NCBI GenBank assembly: GCA_038226305.1 | Contig: JBBRQN010000016.1 | Location: forward strand, 1-63,919 | DNA length: 63,919 nucleotides | Direction of reading: 5' to 3' | Source: JASLDZ01 sp038226305 | GTDB lineage: Bacteria > Pseudomonadota > Alphaproteobacteria > Caulobacterales > Caulobacteraceae | Shown here: positions 53,499 through 62,126 of the stretch, piece after piece | Position numbering within the stretch: position 1 is the stretch's first letter | How the letters are laid out: every line of letters starts with the position of its first letter | The notes under the pieces: model-generated | Databases searched by the model: none | What the model was told of the DNA's origin: nothing | Seen by the model: the letters and a program-made list of their open reading frames with translations, nothing else | Translations under genes and position numbers: made by a program

Positions 53499-54524
53499 AT
53501 GTTGAAAACCCTCGCCGCCGCCCTGCTCTCGATCTGTGTCTCAGGCGTCGCTCCAGCCCGGGCTCAGGTTCCTGCCCCGGTGTCGCCCGCTATGCAGGCG
53601 GTGCTTGACTATGCGCAGGCGCAGAACAGCACGGGCTTCCTGGTCGTGGACCACGGCCGCACGCTGGTGGAGCGCAACTGGGCCCCGGCCGCCACCTCAC
53701 CGGGGTTCGCCGCCCTCCTGCACGGCCAGTCTGCCGACGGCGCGCTCCTGGAAGACGTGGCCTCCCAGCAGAAGAGCTTCGTCGCCGCCCTCGTGGCCAT
53801 CGCGGTGGACAAGGGGCTGGTGGACCTCGGCAAGCCGGTGAAGGCCTACATCGGCGCAGGCTGGTCGGAGGCTACGCCCGAACAGGAGGGGCGGATCACC
53901 GTCCTGAACCTCCTGAACATGAATTCGGGGCTGACAGAGGGGTTCGCCTATGCCGCTGAGCCCGGCACCACCTTCCTCTACAACACCCCCGTTTATGCGG
54001 TGACCAAGCGCGTTCTGGCCGCCGCAGCGCACCGCCCTCTGGGCGACATCACCCGCGACTGGCTCACTCAGCCCCTGGGCATGGCCGATACGAGCTGGCG
54101 TCTGCGCCCTGCCGCGATGGCCGACGTGGGCAACCCCACCGGGCTCGTCACCACCCCGCGAGACGTGGCGAAGTTCGGGCAGATGGTGCTGGATCACGGC
54201 CGCGCCCCCGGCGGCGCCCGGGTGATTTCCGAGGCCGGGCTGGCGGCCATGTTCGCCCGCACGACCACCAACCCGTCCTACGGCCGGCTGTGGTGGCTGA
54301 ACGGGGCCGCCTACGCGATCAAGCCCCTGGCCCGCCGGGTTGAGGGCCCGCTCGTCCCCGCAGCGCCGTCGGACCTCGTGGCCGCCCTGGGCGCGCTGGA
54401 CCGCAAGCTCTACGTGGTGCCCAGCCGCAGCCTCGTGGTCGTGCGCATGGGACAGGCCGCCCCGGACAAGGCCTTCGACCAAGATCTGTGGCTGCGCCTC
54501 ATGGCGGCGCTCGGCCCGGGCTAG
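53499..54524 (+). CDS. Secreted beta-lactamase-fold serine hydrolase
   Basis: ATG at 53499 gives 341 residues with a signal peptide (LAAALLSICVSGVAPARA). The class C beta-lactamase/esterase fold is shown by the SxxK motif in VASQQKSFVAAL near residue 90, then YNTPVYAV with the YxN motif and NPSYGRLWWLNGAA. The YGLGW-like end and LYVVPSRSLVVVRMG resemble 6-aminohexanoate-dimer hydrolases and related esterases. It acts in the periplasm. The substrate is unknown. It is last in the hppD-hmgA cluster, 13 bp after the aminotransferase, and its stop overlaps the convergent Cys-rich gene. Confidence 0.85.
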   Translation: MLKTLAAALLSICVSGVAPARAQVPAPVSPAMQAVLDYAQAQNSTGFLVVDHGRTLVERNWAPAATSPGFAALLHGQSADGALLEDVASQQKSFVAALVAIAVDKGLVDLGKPVKAYIGAGWSEATPEQEGRITVLNLLNMNSGLTEGFAYAAEPGTTFLYNTPVYAVTKRVLAAAAHRPLGDITRDWLTQPLGMADTSWRLRPAAMADVGNPTGLVTTPRDVAKFGQMVLDHGRAPGGARVISEAGLAAMFARTTTNPSYGRLWWLNGAAYAIKPLARRVEGPLVPAAPSDLVAALGALDRKLYVVPSRSLVVVRMGQAAPDKAFDQDLWLRLMAALGPG

Positions 54525-55096
54525 GTCGCAGCCGGGCGGCCGGAGCCGTCGCCGCTGATCACCCGCACGTGTTCGGTGAAGGCGGGCCCAAACAGGCGGT
54601 AGGCGCTGAACACCACCTGCAGCCCGGGGGGCAGGCGAGCGGCCAGAGCCTCCATGCCGGGCACCACGTCGTATCGCGCGATGAGGCGGCCCTCGTCGTC
54701 GCTCGGGAAGCGCGTGGGCGCCGCGTCGTAGCCGCCGAGGTGCGGGCACTGGGCTCGGGCCCGATCCGCGCAGGCCTCATGCACCGGCGGCACGTTGCAG
54801 CCGTAGCCCAGGGAGCCATCGGTAAGCGTCACGAACCCGCCGGAGTGTGCGGGGAACAGCCACCGGTCGTCCGCCGTCGTGGCCCAGCCGCATACGTGGC
54901 ACAGGTGAAGGCTGAGCGCCCGCCGCTGACGGCTGACGTGGACTGCGGCGAAGCGGGGCAGGCCCTCGCCCGGCCGCTCGATCTGAGTGAGGTCGTAGGC
55001 GCCCGGAAACTCGATGGAGGGTTCCAGGCCGAACTCGCCTTCGCCGGTCCACGATACCGACCAGGGCACACTCTCGCCCACCCGCCACTGGGTCAA
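54521..55096 (-). CDS. Uncharacterised Cys/His-rich soluble protein
   Basis: TTG at 55096 overlaps the stop of the GNAT gene (TTGA) and gives 191 residues; a GTG a few codons later is also possible. The central part has CHVCGWATTADDRWLFPAHSGG, GYGCNVPPVHEAC and RARAQCPHL, five to six Cys and nearby His that could hold zinc or form a treble-clef-like site. No signal peptide or membrane span. I do not recognise the family. Close coupling to a GNAT gene suggests a common function. Ends with a 4-nt overlap with the convergent serine hydrolase. Confidence 0.6.
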   Translation of the reverse strand: MTQWRVGESVPWSVSWTGEGEFGLEPSIEFPGAYDLTQIERPGEGLPRFAAVHVSRQRRALSLHLCHVCGWATTADDRWLFPAHSGGFVTLTDGSLGYGCNVPPVHEACADRARAQCPHLGGYDAAPTRFPSDDEGRLIARYDVVPGMEALAARLPPGLQVVFSAYRLFGPAFTEHVRVISGDGSGRPAAT

Positions 55097-55656
55097 AGCG
55101 GCTCCTCCAGGGAGAGCCCGGCTGCGGCGGGGGCGTCGGCTGAGCCGCCGTTCAGGGGGCGGCGCATGAACACCACGTCGAGCCAGCGGTCGTGCTTCCA
55201 CCCCAGGGCCGGGAGCACGCCTGCGCGCTCGAACCCGCAGGCCCGGTGCAGGGCGATGGAGCCCGCGTTCTCGCTGTCGCCGATGGCGGCCACCAGCTGG
55301 CGCAGGCCGAGGCTCTCGCATTCCAAGATCAGCGCCCGCAGGAGCGCGCCGCCCACGCCCGCCCCCTTGTGCTCGGGGTGGACGTAGACGGTGTCCTCCG
55401 CCGTGTAACGATAGGCCGAGCGGGGTCGGAAGAGGGAGGCGTAGGCGTACCCGGCCACGGCACCCCCGCGCTCCGCCACCAGCCACGGCAGGCCGTAGCC
55501 TTCGATCTTGGCCAGCCGCGCCGCCATCTCTGCAGGGGAGGGCGGAGTTTCTTCGAAGGTGCCGAAGCCGTGCAGCACCGCATCGGCATAGACCTCGGCC
55601 AGGGCCGGGGCGTCGGCCGGTGTGGCGGCGCGGATGTTCAGGTCGTGCGTTCCCAT
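55093..55656 (-). CDS. GNAT N-acetyltransferase of the phosphinothricin-acetyltransferase group
   Basis: ATG at 55656 gives 187 residues. IRAATPADAPALAEVYADAVLHGFGTFEETPPSPAEMAARLA, AGYAYASLFRPRSAYRYTAEDTVYVHPEHKGAGVGGALL and GFERAGVLPALGWKHDRWLDVVFMRRPL resemble PAT/Bar-type and MddA-type enzymes that acetylate methionine sulfoximine or phosphinothricin. The acetyl-CoA loop is HKGAGVG. The 5' end overlaps ptrB by 19 nt, and the 3' end overlaps the Cys-rich gene. Confidence 0.85.
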   Translation of the reverse strand: MGTHDLNIRAATPADAPALAEVYADAVLHGFGTFEETPPSPAEMAARLAKIEGYGLPWLVAERGGAVAGYAYASLFRPRSAYRYTAEDTVYVHPEHKGAGVGGALLRALILECESLGLRQLVAAIGDSENAGSIALHRACGFERAGVLPALGWKHDRWLDVVFMRRPLNGGSADAPAAAGLSLEEPL

Positions 55657-57770
55657 CCGCGCTCCACCGCCCAGACCGCGAAGGCGTAGTCGAGGGCGAT
55701 CTCCTTGAGGAAGTCGAACCGGCCCGATGCGCCGCCGTGGCCCGCATCCATGTTGATCTTGAGCAGGACCGGGGCGCCGGATGTCGTGTGGCTGCGCACC
55801 CGCGCCGCCCACTTGGCGGGCTCCCAGTAGGTGACGCGAGGATCTGAAAGCCCGCCCGTGGCCAGGATCGCCGGGTAGGGCTGCTTACGCACGTTGTCGT
55901 ACGGCGAATAACCCAGGATGCGGTCGTAGGCTTCGGCGTCTTCCAGGGGGTTGCCCCACTCGGGCCACTCGGGCGGGGTGAGCGGCAGGTCGGCGTCGCT
56001 CATGGTGTTGAGTACGTCCACGAAGGGCACAGCGGCGATGATGCCGGCGAAGAGTTCGGGGGCCATGTTGGCCACCGCCCCCATCAGCATCCCGCCCGCC
56101 GAACCGCCGTAGGCGACGATCTCGCCGCGCTTGCCATAGCCTTCATCGGCCAGGTGTTCGGCGCAGGCGATGAAGTCGGTGAAGGTATTGGTCTTGGTCT
56201 CCTTGCGGCCGTCGAGGAACCAGCCGTAGCCCTTTTCCGAGCCGCCGCGGATATGGGCGGTGGCCCAGATCCAGCCCCGGTCGACCAGGCTGAAGTTGCG
56301 GATGGAAAAGCTCGGCTCCATCGACATGCCGTAGCTTCCGTAGCCGTAGAGCAGCAGCGGCGCAGAGCCGTCGATCGGCGTGTCGGCCCGCATCAGCAGG
56401 GTGATCGGCACATCCGCCCCATCCTTCGCCTTGGCGTGCAGGCGGCGGGCGACGTAGCGCGAGGCGTCGTGGCCGCTGGGAATTTCCTGCACCTTGCGAA
56501 GGGTGCGCTCCCGCGTGGCCATGTCGTAGTCGAACCACGAGCGGGGTGTCGTGGGCGATTGGTAGACGAAGCGCAGGGTGCGCCGCTCAAACTCCCACCC
56601 GCCCTCGAAGGAAAGCGCGAAGGCCTCCTCGTCGAAGGCGATGTCGTGCTCGGCCAAGCCCTCGCGGGCGGTGATGACGATGCGGTTGTTGGCGTCCACC
56701 CGCTCCAGCCGGACCAGGAAGTCCCGCGTGACGGTCGTGCCCACGATGAAGCGGCCGGGCTCATGGCCGATCCAGTCGCGCCAGTTCGCCCGCCCGGGGA
56801 AGGCGGCGTCGGCCCACATCAGCTTGTAGTCGGTGGCGCCGTCCGCGTTGGTGTGGATGACGAAGCGGCCGGGCTGGTCGGGCGTCGGCCAGTGCTCGAC
56901 GCCATAGCGCAGTCCGGGAGTCCGGGGCTCGACCACCTGCGGCTCGGCGGTGGGGTCGGTCGCCGGGATCAGCCGCGTCTCGCTCGTCTCGTGATCGCCT
57001 GCGCCGATGACGATGAAGGCGCGGCTTTCGCTCACCCCCAGGTGGATGAAGACGCCCTCGTCCACCTCCTCATAGACCAGCACGTCCTCACCGCCCCTCG
57101 CCGGGCGGCGGAAGACCTTGGCGGGGCGGCTCTCTTCGTTGCGCCAGATCCAGAACAGCCACTGGGAACACGGCGAGAAGCAGAAGTCGCCGGAGGACGA
57201 GTCCGGTGAGTCGGGCAGCACTTCGCCCGTCGCCAGATCCTTCACGCGAACGGAGAACACCTCCGACCCCTGCGTATCCACCGCCCAGGCGTAGAGGGCG
57301 TGATCGTAGGAATGCGACGCCGCGCCGACGCTGAAGAAGCTGGAGCCCTCCGCCTCCTTCGGCTCGTCGAGCAGCACCTCTTCCGGGCCTTCGGCGCCGC
57401 GAGGTCGGCGGCAGTGCAAGCCGTAGGACGCGCCGGTGTCGAACCGCGAGTAGTAGTCCCACAAGCCGTCGGACGCGGGCAGGGAGCTGTCGTCTTCCTT
57501 GATGCGGCCGCGCATCTCGGCGAACAGCTCGGCCTGCAGGGCCTCGGTGCCGGCCAGCATGGCGGCCGTGTAGGCGTTCTCGGCTTCCAGGTGCTCGCGG
57601 ATGTCGGCGCGCACGGCTTTGGGGTCGCGCATGACGGCGCGCCAGTTGTCGTCCTTCAGCCAGGCGTAGTCGTCGACGCGGGTGCGGCCGAGCTGTTCGG
57701 TCGACTTCGGCTCCCGCCTGGCGACCGGAGCGACGGGCGCGGCCACGGGGGCCGAACCGTCAGCGCTCAT
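55638..57770 (-). CDS. ptrB: Oligopeptidase B / S9 family prolyl oligopeptidase
   Basis: 710 residues. An N-terminal seven-bladed propeller is followed by the catalytic domain. YGSYGMSMEPSFSI, RGWIWATAHIRGGSEKGYGWF, AYGGSAGGMLMGAVAN (nucleophile Ser in GGSAGG) and the C-terminal His in INMDAGHGGASGRFDFL are clear. It cleaves short peptides after basic residues. No signal peptide is visible, so it is cytoplasmic. The gene overlaps the SDR gene by 11 nt upstream and the GNAT gene by 19 nt downstream, so it forms part of a chain of five overlapping genes. Confidence 0.93.
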   Translation of the reverse strand: MSADGSAPVAAPVAPVARREPKSTEQLGRTRVDDYAWLKDDNWRAVMRDPKAVRADIREHLEAENAYTAAMLAGTEALQAELFAEMRGRIKEDDSSLPASDGLWDYYSRFDTGASYGLHCRRPRGAEGPEEVLLDEPKEAEGSSFFSVGAASHSYDHALYAWAVDTQGSEVFSVRVKDLATGEVLPDSPDSSSGDFCFSPCSQWLFWIWRNEESRPAKVFRRPARGGEDVLVYEEVDEGVFIHLGVSESRAFIVIGAGDHETSETRLIPATDPTAEPQVVEPRTPGLRYGVEHWPTPDQPGRFVIHTNADGATDYKLMWADAAFPGRANWRDWIGHEPGRFIVGTTVTRDFLVRLERVDANNRIVITAREGLAEHDIAFDEEAFALSFEGGWEFERRTLRFVYQSPTTPRSWFDYDMATRERTLRKVQEIPSGHDASRYVARRLHAKAKDGADVPITLLMRADTPIDGSAPLLLYGYGSYGMSMEPSFSIRNFSLVDRGWIWATAHIRGGSEKGYGWFLDGRKETKTNTFTDFIACAEHLADEGYGKRGEIVAYGGSAGGMLMGAVANMAPELFAGIIAAVPFVDVLNTMSDADLPLTPPEWPEWGNPLEDAEAYDRILGYSPYDNVRKQPYPAILATGGLSDPRVTYWEPAKWAARVRSHTTSGAPVLLKINMDAGHGGASGRFDFLKEIALDYAFAVWAVERGWERTT

Positions 57771-58614
57771 TTTCGGGGAAGTCGGCCGAGAGCCCCAGGT
57801 CCGCCTGCGCCTCGAACTCCGCCAGGGTGGCGCGATATTTCGACTGCGCCGTCTTCACCGCGAACTCGCCCACGGGAAGGCGCAGCGGCGGCTTATCGGC
57901 CGAAAGCGCCGTGATGATCGCCTCGCCGGCTCGGCGCGGGTCGCCCGGCTGCTGGCCGGAGTACCCTTGCGTCATCTTCCGACGCGCCACGGCGGTGTCG
58001 GCGTAGGCCGGGTGATCCACCTTGGGGGTCTTCAACGAGCGGCCCGCCCAGTCGGTGCGGAAGGGGCCGGGCTCCACGATTAGGACGTCGATGCCCAAGG
58101 GCTTCACCTCGGCGGCCAGGGCCTCGCTCATGCCCTCCACAGCGAACTTGGTGGCGGCGTAGTAGCCGGAGCCGGGGAACGCCACGAGGCCGCCGATGGA
58201 GGTGATGTTGACCACCGCGCCCGACCCTTGCGCCCGCATTCCCGGCAAAACCGCCCGAGTCATGGCGGCGAGGCCGAAGACGTTGGTGTCGAACATGGCG
58301 CGGATCTCCTCCTCCTCGCCCTCCTCGATGGCGGCGAGGTAGCCGTAGCCGGCGTTGTTCACGAGCACGTCGATGCGCCCGAACGCTTCGGTCGCGGCCT
58401 TCACCGAAGCCGCGACCTGGCCCGCGTCGTTCACGTCCAGAGCCACCGTCAGGCAGCGGTCGGCGCCCTTGGCCTTCAGCTCCGCGAGGGAGGCGGGGTC
58501 TCGGGCGGTGGCCACGACGCGCCACCCCTTGTCGAGCATCAGCTCGGCGAACTCGCGCCCGAAGCCGGTGGAGCAGCCGGTGATGAACCAGACGGGATCG
58601 CTGACGAGGCTCAC
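57760..58614 (-). CDS. SDR-family oxidoreductase
   Basis: GTG at 58614 gives 284 residues. The classical SDR fold is shown by FITGCSTGFG (cofactor loop), DVLVNNAGYG, NITSIGGL, and the catalytic YYAATK. The VATARDPASLAELKAK segment suggests NADP(H) preference because of the Arg after the second strand. IVEPGPFRTDWAGRSL is typical of this oxidoreductase subgroup. Substrate unknown. The start overlaps the msrB stop (GTGA), and the 3' end overlaps ptrB by 11 nt. Confidence 0.87.
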   Translation of the reverse strand: MSLVSDPVWFITGCSTGFGREFAELMLDKGWRVVATARDPASLAELKAKGADRCLTVALDVNDAGQVAASVKAATEAFGRIDVLVNNAGYGYLAAIEEGEEEEIRAMFDTNVFGLAAMTRAVLPGMRAQGSGAVVNITSIGGLVAFPGSGYYAATKFAVEGMSEALAAEVKPLGIDVLIVEPGPFRTDWAGRSLKTPKVDHPAYADTAVARRKMTQGYSGQQPGDPRRAGEAIITALSADKPPLRLPVGEFAVKTAQSKYRATLAEFEAQADLGLSADFPENER

Positions 58615-59036
58615 GCGGCTTTGAACCCCATGGAGACGCCGTTCATGCAGTAGCGGAGGCCCGTGGGCTTGGGGCCGTCGTTGAACACATGGCCCTGGTG
58701 GCCGCCGCAGCGCGAGCACTTCACCTCGGTGCGCTCCATGAGCAGCGAATTGTCGGAGGTGGTGACGATCGCCGTCTTGCTGATGGGCTGCCAGAAACTC
58801 GGCCAACCCGTGCCGGACTCGAACTTCGTGTCGGACGAATAGAGCGGATTGTTGCAGGCGATGCAGAAGAACGTGCCCTTGCGGTGCTCGTTGAGGAGCG
58901 GGCTGGTGAACGGCCGCTCGGTGCCTTCCTGGCGAAGCACCTGATAGGCGTTGGGGTTCAGGATGCGCTTCCACTCCGCATCCGGCTTCATCACCGGGAA
59001 TTTCATCTCGGCCTTGGCTTGGAACAGTCCGAACAT
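58611..59036 (-). CDS. msrB: Peptide methionine-(R)-S-oxide reductase MsrB
   Basis: ATG at 59036 gives 141 residues. The two zinc CxxC pairs are CIAC and CSRC. FESGTGWPSFWQPI and HVFNDGPKPTGLRYCMNGVSM contain the MsrB signature, where Cys in RYCMN is the catalytic residue. It repairs R-methionine sulfoxide with thioredoxin. It starts the overlapping gene chain. Upstream is a gap of about 97 bp to the MaoC gene on the same strand. Confidence 0.95.
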   Translation of the reverse strand: MFGLFQAKAEMKFPVMKPDAEWKRILNPNAYQVLRQEGTERPFTSPLLNEHRKGTFFCIACNNPLYSSDTKFESGTGWPSFWQPISKTAIVTTSDNSLLMERTEVKCSRCGGHQGHVFNDGPKPTGLRYCMNGVSMGFKAA

Positions 59037-59133
59037 GTGTGGGCTCCTATGTGGGCCGATATGGGTGGCCGGGCCGCGTCTCGACAACGCGCTGAACGCG
59101 AGTTCGTCCAGCCGGCCCGGAAAGTTACGGGCG

Positions 59134-59586
59134 TCAGCCGCCGTAGATGACGCTCAGCGTCTCGGCGACGCAGGCGGGGCGTTCCTCGCCTTCGATCTCG
59201 ATGGTGCATTCATTGGTGAGCTGCATCCCGCCCGACTTGGCTTCGGCGTTGAGCAGCTTCTGGCGCATGCGCACCTTCTTGCCCACGCGTACCATGCCGG
59301 TGAAGCGCACCTTGTTGGCTCCATAGTTGATGCCACGGGTGACGCCGGTCACGTGCAGGATCTGCGAGCCGAGCATAGGGATCAGCGACAGGGTGAGATA
59401 GCCGTGGGCGATGGGCCCGCCGATCTCGCGCGTGGCGCGCTCCACATCCACGTGGATCCACTGGTGGTCGCCGGTGGCCTGGGCGAACAGGTTCACCTTC
59501 TCCTGCGTCACCTCGAACCAGTCGGAGACGCCGATCTCCTGGCCGACGAGAGACGAGATGTCGGAATAGGCGACTTCGCGGGGCAT
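59134..59586 (-). CDS. MaoC-family dehydratase
   Basis: 150 residues, hot-dog fold. FAQATGDHQWIHVDVERA contains the catalytic Asp/His hydratase motif, followed by GGPIAHGYLTLSLIPML and VRFTGMVRVGKKVRMRQ. Members hydrate 2-enoyl-CoA with (R) stereochemistry or act in related acyl-CoA steps. The substrate is not evident. It is divergent from the DUF1330 gene (starts about 92 bp apart). Confidence 0.9.
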   Translation of the reverse strand: MPREVAYSDISSLVGQEIGVSDWFEVTQEKVNLFAQATGDHQWIHVDVERATREIGGPIAHGYLTLSLIPMLGSQILHVTGVTRGINYGANKVRFTGMVRVGKKVRMRQKLLNAEAKSGGMQLTNECTIEIEGEERPACVAETLSVIYGG

Positions 59587-59677
59587 GGGGCGGTTTCCTC
59601 TTGTGGCCCCGCGTCTGGATTGCGGTGGCGCTTTGACCGATGCTTAACGGCGAACCTTGCGAAGAAGAAGGCCCCCG

Positions 59678-60127
59678 ATGACGGACGAAACCGAAGGCAG
59701 CGTCGATCCCACCCGCCCGCAGTTCGACGCTTTCAAGGCCCTGCCGCGGGCCGAGCCCATCCACATGCTGAACCTCGTGCGCCTGCGAGAGGTGGCAGCC
59801 TATCCGCAGGGCCACCCGAACGCGGGCACGGGCATGACGGGGCTTGAAGCCTACCGCGCCTATGGCCGCGATACGGCCGCGATCTTCAAGCGCGTCGGTG
59901 GCCGCCAGGTGTGGGCGGGCCGGCCGGACGGGGTGGTCACGGGTCCAGCCGACGAGCACTGGGACCTGGCCTTCATCGCGGAATACCCGGGCGCTTCCGG
60001 TTTCCTGGAGATGGTGACGGACACGGACTATCGCGAAGCCGTGAAGCATCGTCAGGCCGCGGTGCTGGATTCGCGCCTGATCCGCATGGCCCCGCTCACG
60101 CCGGGCGATGGGTTCGGGGAAAGCTGA
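59678..60127 (+). CDS. DUF1330-domain protein
   Basis: ATG at 59678, with a purine-rich AAGAAGAAGG upstream, gives 149 residues. DPTRPQFDAFKALPRAEPIHMLNLVRLRE and DEHWDLAFIAEYPGASGFLEMVTDTDYREAVKHRQAAVLDSRLIRM match the DUF1330 dimeric alpha/beta barrel (EthD/ABM-like). No enzyme function is established for most members. It is a soluble protein. It lies 4 bp before dnaG on the same strand and is likely cotranscribed. Confidence 0.85.
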   Translation: MTDETEGSVDPTRPQFDAFKALPRAEPIHMLNLVRLREVAAYPQGHPNAGTGMTGLEAYRAYGRDTAAIFKRVGGRQVWAGRPDGVVTGPADEHWDLAFIAEYPGASGFLEMVTDTDYREAVKHRQAAVLDSRLIRMAPLTPGDGFGES

Positions 60128-60131
60128 CCCT

Positions 60132-62069
60132 GTGAAATTCGACGATCGCTTCATCGATGAGCTGAAGTCGCGTCTGCGGCTGTCCGACGTGATCGGGCGC
60201 ACCGTCGTGCTCAAGCGGCAGGGACGGGAGTATCGGGGGCTCAGCCCTTTCACCAAGGAGCGCACGCCCAGCTTCTACGTGAACGACGAGAAGGGGTTTT
60301 TCCATGACTTTTCAAGCGGCAAGCACGGAGACCTGATCGGCTTCCTGCAGGAGACCGAGCGCCTGAGTTTCCGCGAAGCCGTGGAGCGACTTGCGGCTGA
60401 GGCGGGGGTTCCGCTGCCCGCGCCCGACCCTCGCTCGCAAGCGCTGGAGAAGCGCCGCCTGGGCCTGCAGGACTGGCTGGAAGAGGCCGCCAAATGGTTC
60501 GAGGCTCAGCTGCGTCGGCCGCAGGGGGAGGGGGCCCGCGCCTACCTCGACAAGCGGGGGCTTAGCCCTGTCGACTGGGAGCGTTTCCGCCTGGGCCTCG
60601 CCCCCAACGGCCGCACGGGGCTGAAAGACCACCTGATCGCCAAGGGCGCCGCGCCCGACGATCTGGTGGAGGCGGGGCTGCTCGTGGCGCCGGAGGACGG
60701 GGGCGCTCCCTTCGACCGTTTCCGCGACCGGGTGATCTTCCCCATCACCGACACCCGCGGCCGGGTGGTCAGCTTCGGCGGGCGGGCGCTCTCGGCCGAC
60801 GCGCGGGCGAAATACCTGAACGGCCCGGAGAGCCCCCTCTTCCACAAGGGCCAGACCCTCTACGGCCTGCCGGAGGCGCGAAAGCTCCTGCATCTGGCCG
60901 ACTCCGGCGGCAGCGATGGCACGGGTGCTGCGGGCCTCGTGGTGGTGGAAGGCTACATGGATGCCATCGCCTGCCAGCGGGCGGGGGTGCCGGCGGTGGC
61001 TCCCCTCGGCACAGCGCTGACCGAGGCGCAGATCGAGCTTCTGTGGCGGATGCACGACGAGCCGACCCTGTGCTTCGACGGCGACGCCGCGGGCCGCCGT
61101 GCCGCCTATCGGTCGCTGGACCGGGCCCTGCCTATGCTGAAGCCCGGCCGCTCCCTGCGCTTCGCCTTCCCCGTGGGGGGCAAAGACCCCGACGACGTGT
61201 TGCGCGACCAGGGTGCCGCCGTGCTGCGCGCCCAGCTGGCCGACACCCAGCCCTTCGTCGCCGTCCTGTTCGAGCGGGAGCGGATCGAGGCGGGGGAGCT
61301 CACCACGCCGGAGCGTCGAACGGCGCTGAAGGCGCAGCTTCGCAAGGCCGCCGCGCTGATCGCCGACAAGGACCTCTCCGCCGCCTACCGACAGGATCTC
61401 CTACAACGCTACGAAGCCCTGTGGACGCTGGAGCGCCCGGCCCGCACCTTCGACGATGCCAGCCGCGCCTTCCGCGCTGGTCGCGACCGGAAGTTCAAGC
61501 GTGACCCGCTCGCCCCCCAGCGCAACGACACCACGCCCCAGGGCGCCGCTGAAGCCCGCCGCCTGCACGACAGCCCCGACATCCTGGCCGCCGCCATCGC
61601 CCAGGCCGTGCTCGACCACCCCGACCTCGTGGACGACGCCATCGACCGGCTGGAGACCCGCGGCTTCGACGACGAACGTCTGTCGTCCCTCGCCCGGGAG
61701 ATCGTGCACGAGCGCCTGACGGTGGACGCCCTGGACTCCGCCACCCTGCGCGACCACCTGCAGCGCCTCGGTCACGGTCAGACGCTGGCGGCCATCGCCC
61801 GTGCTTCGGCCCGGCTGAATGCCCCCTTCTTGAAGCCCGATCTTCCGTTCGAGGAGCTTCGTGCGCTTTGGTCGCAGGCCTTCGACACGCTTATCCGCAT
61901 CACTGCCCTGGAGCGGGCGATCGTCGATGCGAAGGACGATATCGAGAAGGACGAGGACTATTCGGCCCTCTATCGCCTCAAGACGGAGCGCGATCTCGAG
62001 CGACGCGCCGTGCGCGATGGAACCGCATGGGCGCAACAAGGGTCTACCGTTGACGCCATCATTCACTAA
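60132..62069 (+). CDS. dnaG: DNA primase lacking the zinc-ribbon ligands
   Basis: GTG at 60132 gives 645 residues. The catalytic parts are normal: YLNGPESPLFHKGQTLYGL, the TOPRIM VVEGYMDAIACQRAGV and FDGDAAGRRAAYRS. The N-terminal zinc domain keeps its framework (RGLSPFTKERTPSFYV, GFFHDFSSGKHGDLIGFL), but the usual ligands are replaced: Ser38, Thr41, Asp59 and Ser62 stand where C-xx-H and C-xx-C occur in E. coli DnaG. It makes primers for replication. rpoD follows after 57 bp, as in the classical macromolecular-synthesis order. Confidence 0.93.
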   Translation: MKFDDRFIDELKSRLRLSDVIGRTVVLKRQGREYRGLSPFTKERTPSFYVNDEKGFFHDFSSGKHGDLIGFLQETERLSFREAVERLAAEAGVPLPAPDPRSQALEKRRLGLQDWLEEAAKWFEAQLRRPQGEGARAYLDKRGLSPVDWERFRLGLAPNGRTGLKDHLIAKGAAPDDLVEAGLLVAPEDGGAPFDRFRDRVIFPITDTRGRVVSFGGRALSADARAKYLNGPESPLFHKGQTLYGLPEARKLLHLADSGGSDGTGAAGLVVVEGYMDAIACQRAGVPAVAPLGTALTEAQIELLWRMHDEPTLCFDGDAAGRRAAYRSLDRALPMLKPGRSLRFAFPVGGKDPDDVLRDQGAAVLRAQLADTQPFVAVLFERERIEAGELTTPERRTALKAQLRKAAALIADKDLSAAYRQDLLQRYEALWTLERPARTFDDASRAFRAGRDRKFKRDPLAPQRNDTTPQGAAEARRLHDSPDILAAAIAQAVLDHPDLVDDAIDRLETRGFDDERLSSLAREIVHERLTVDALDSATLRDHLQRLGHGQTLAAIARASARLNAPFLKPDLPFEELRALWSQAFDTLIRITALERAIVDAKDDIEKDEDYSALYRLKTERDLERRAVRDGTAWAQQGSTVDAIIH

Positions 62070-62126
62070 GTAAGGGCTGCGCGTCCCTCGCCCTGACTGC
62101 GCCCCCCGCAAGGTATACGAGATTTC

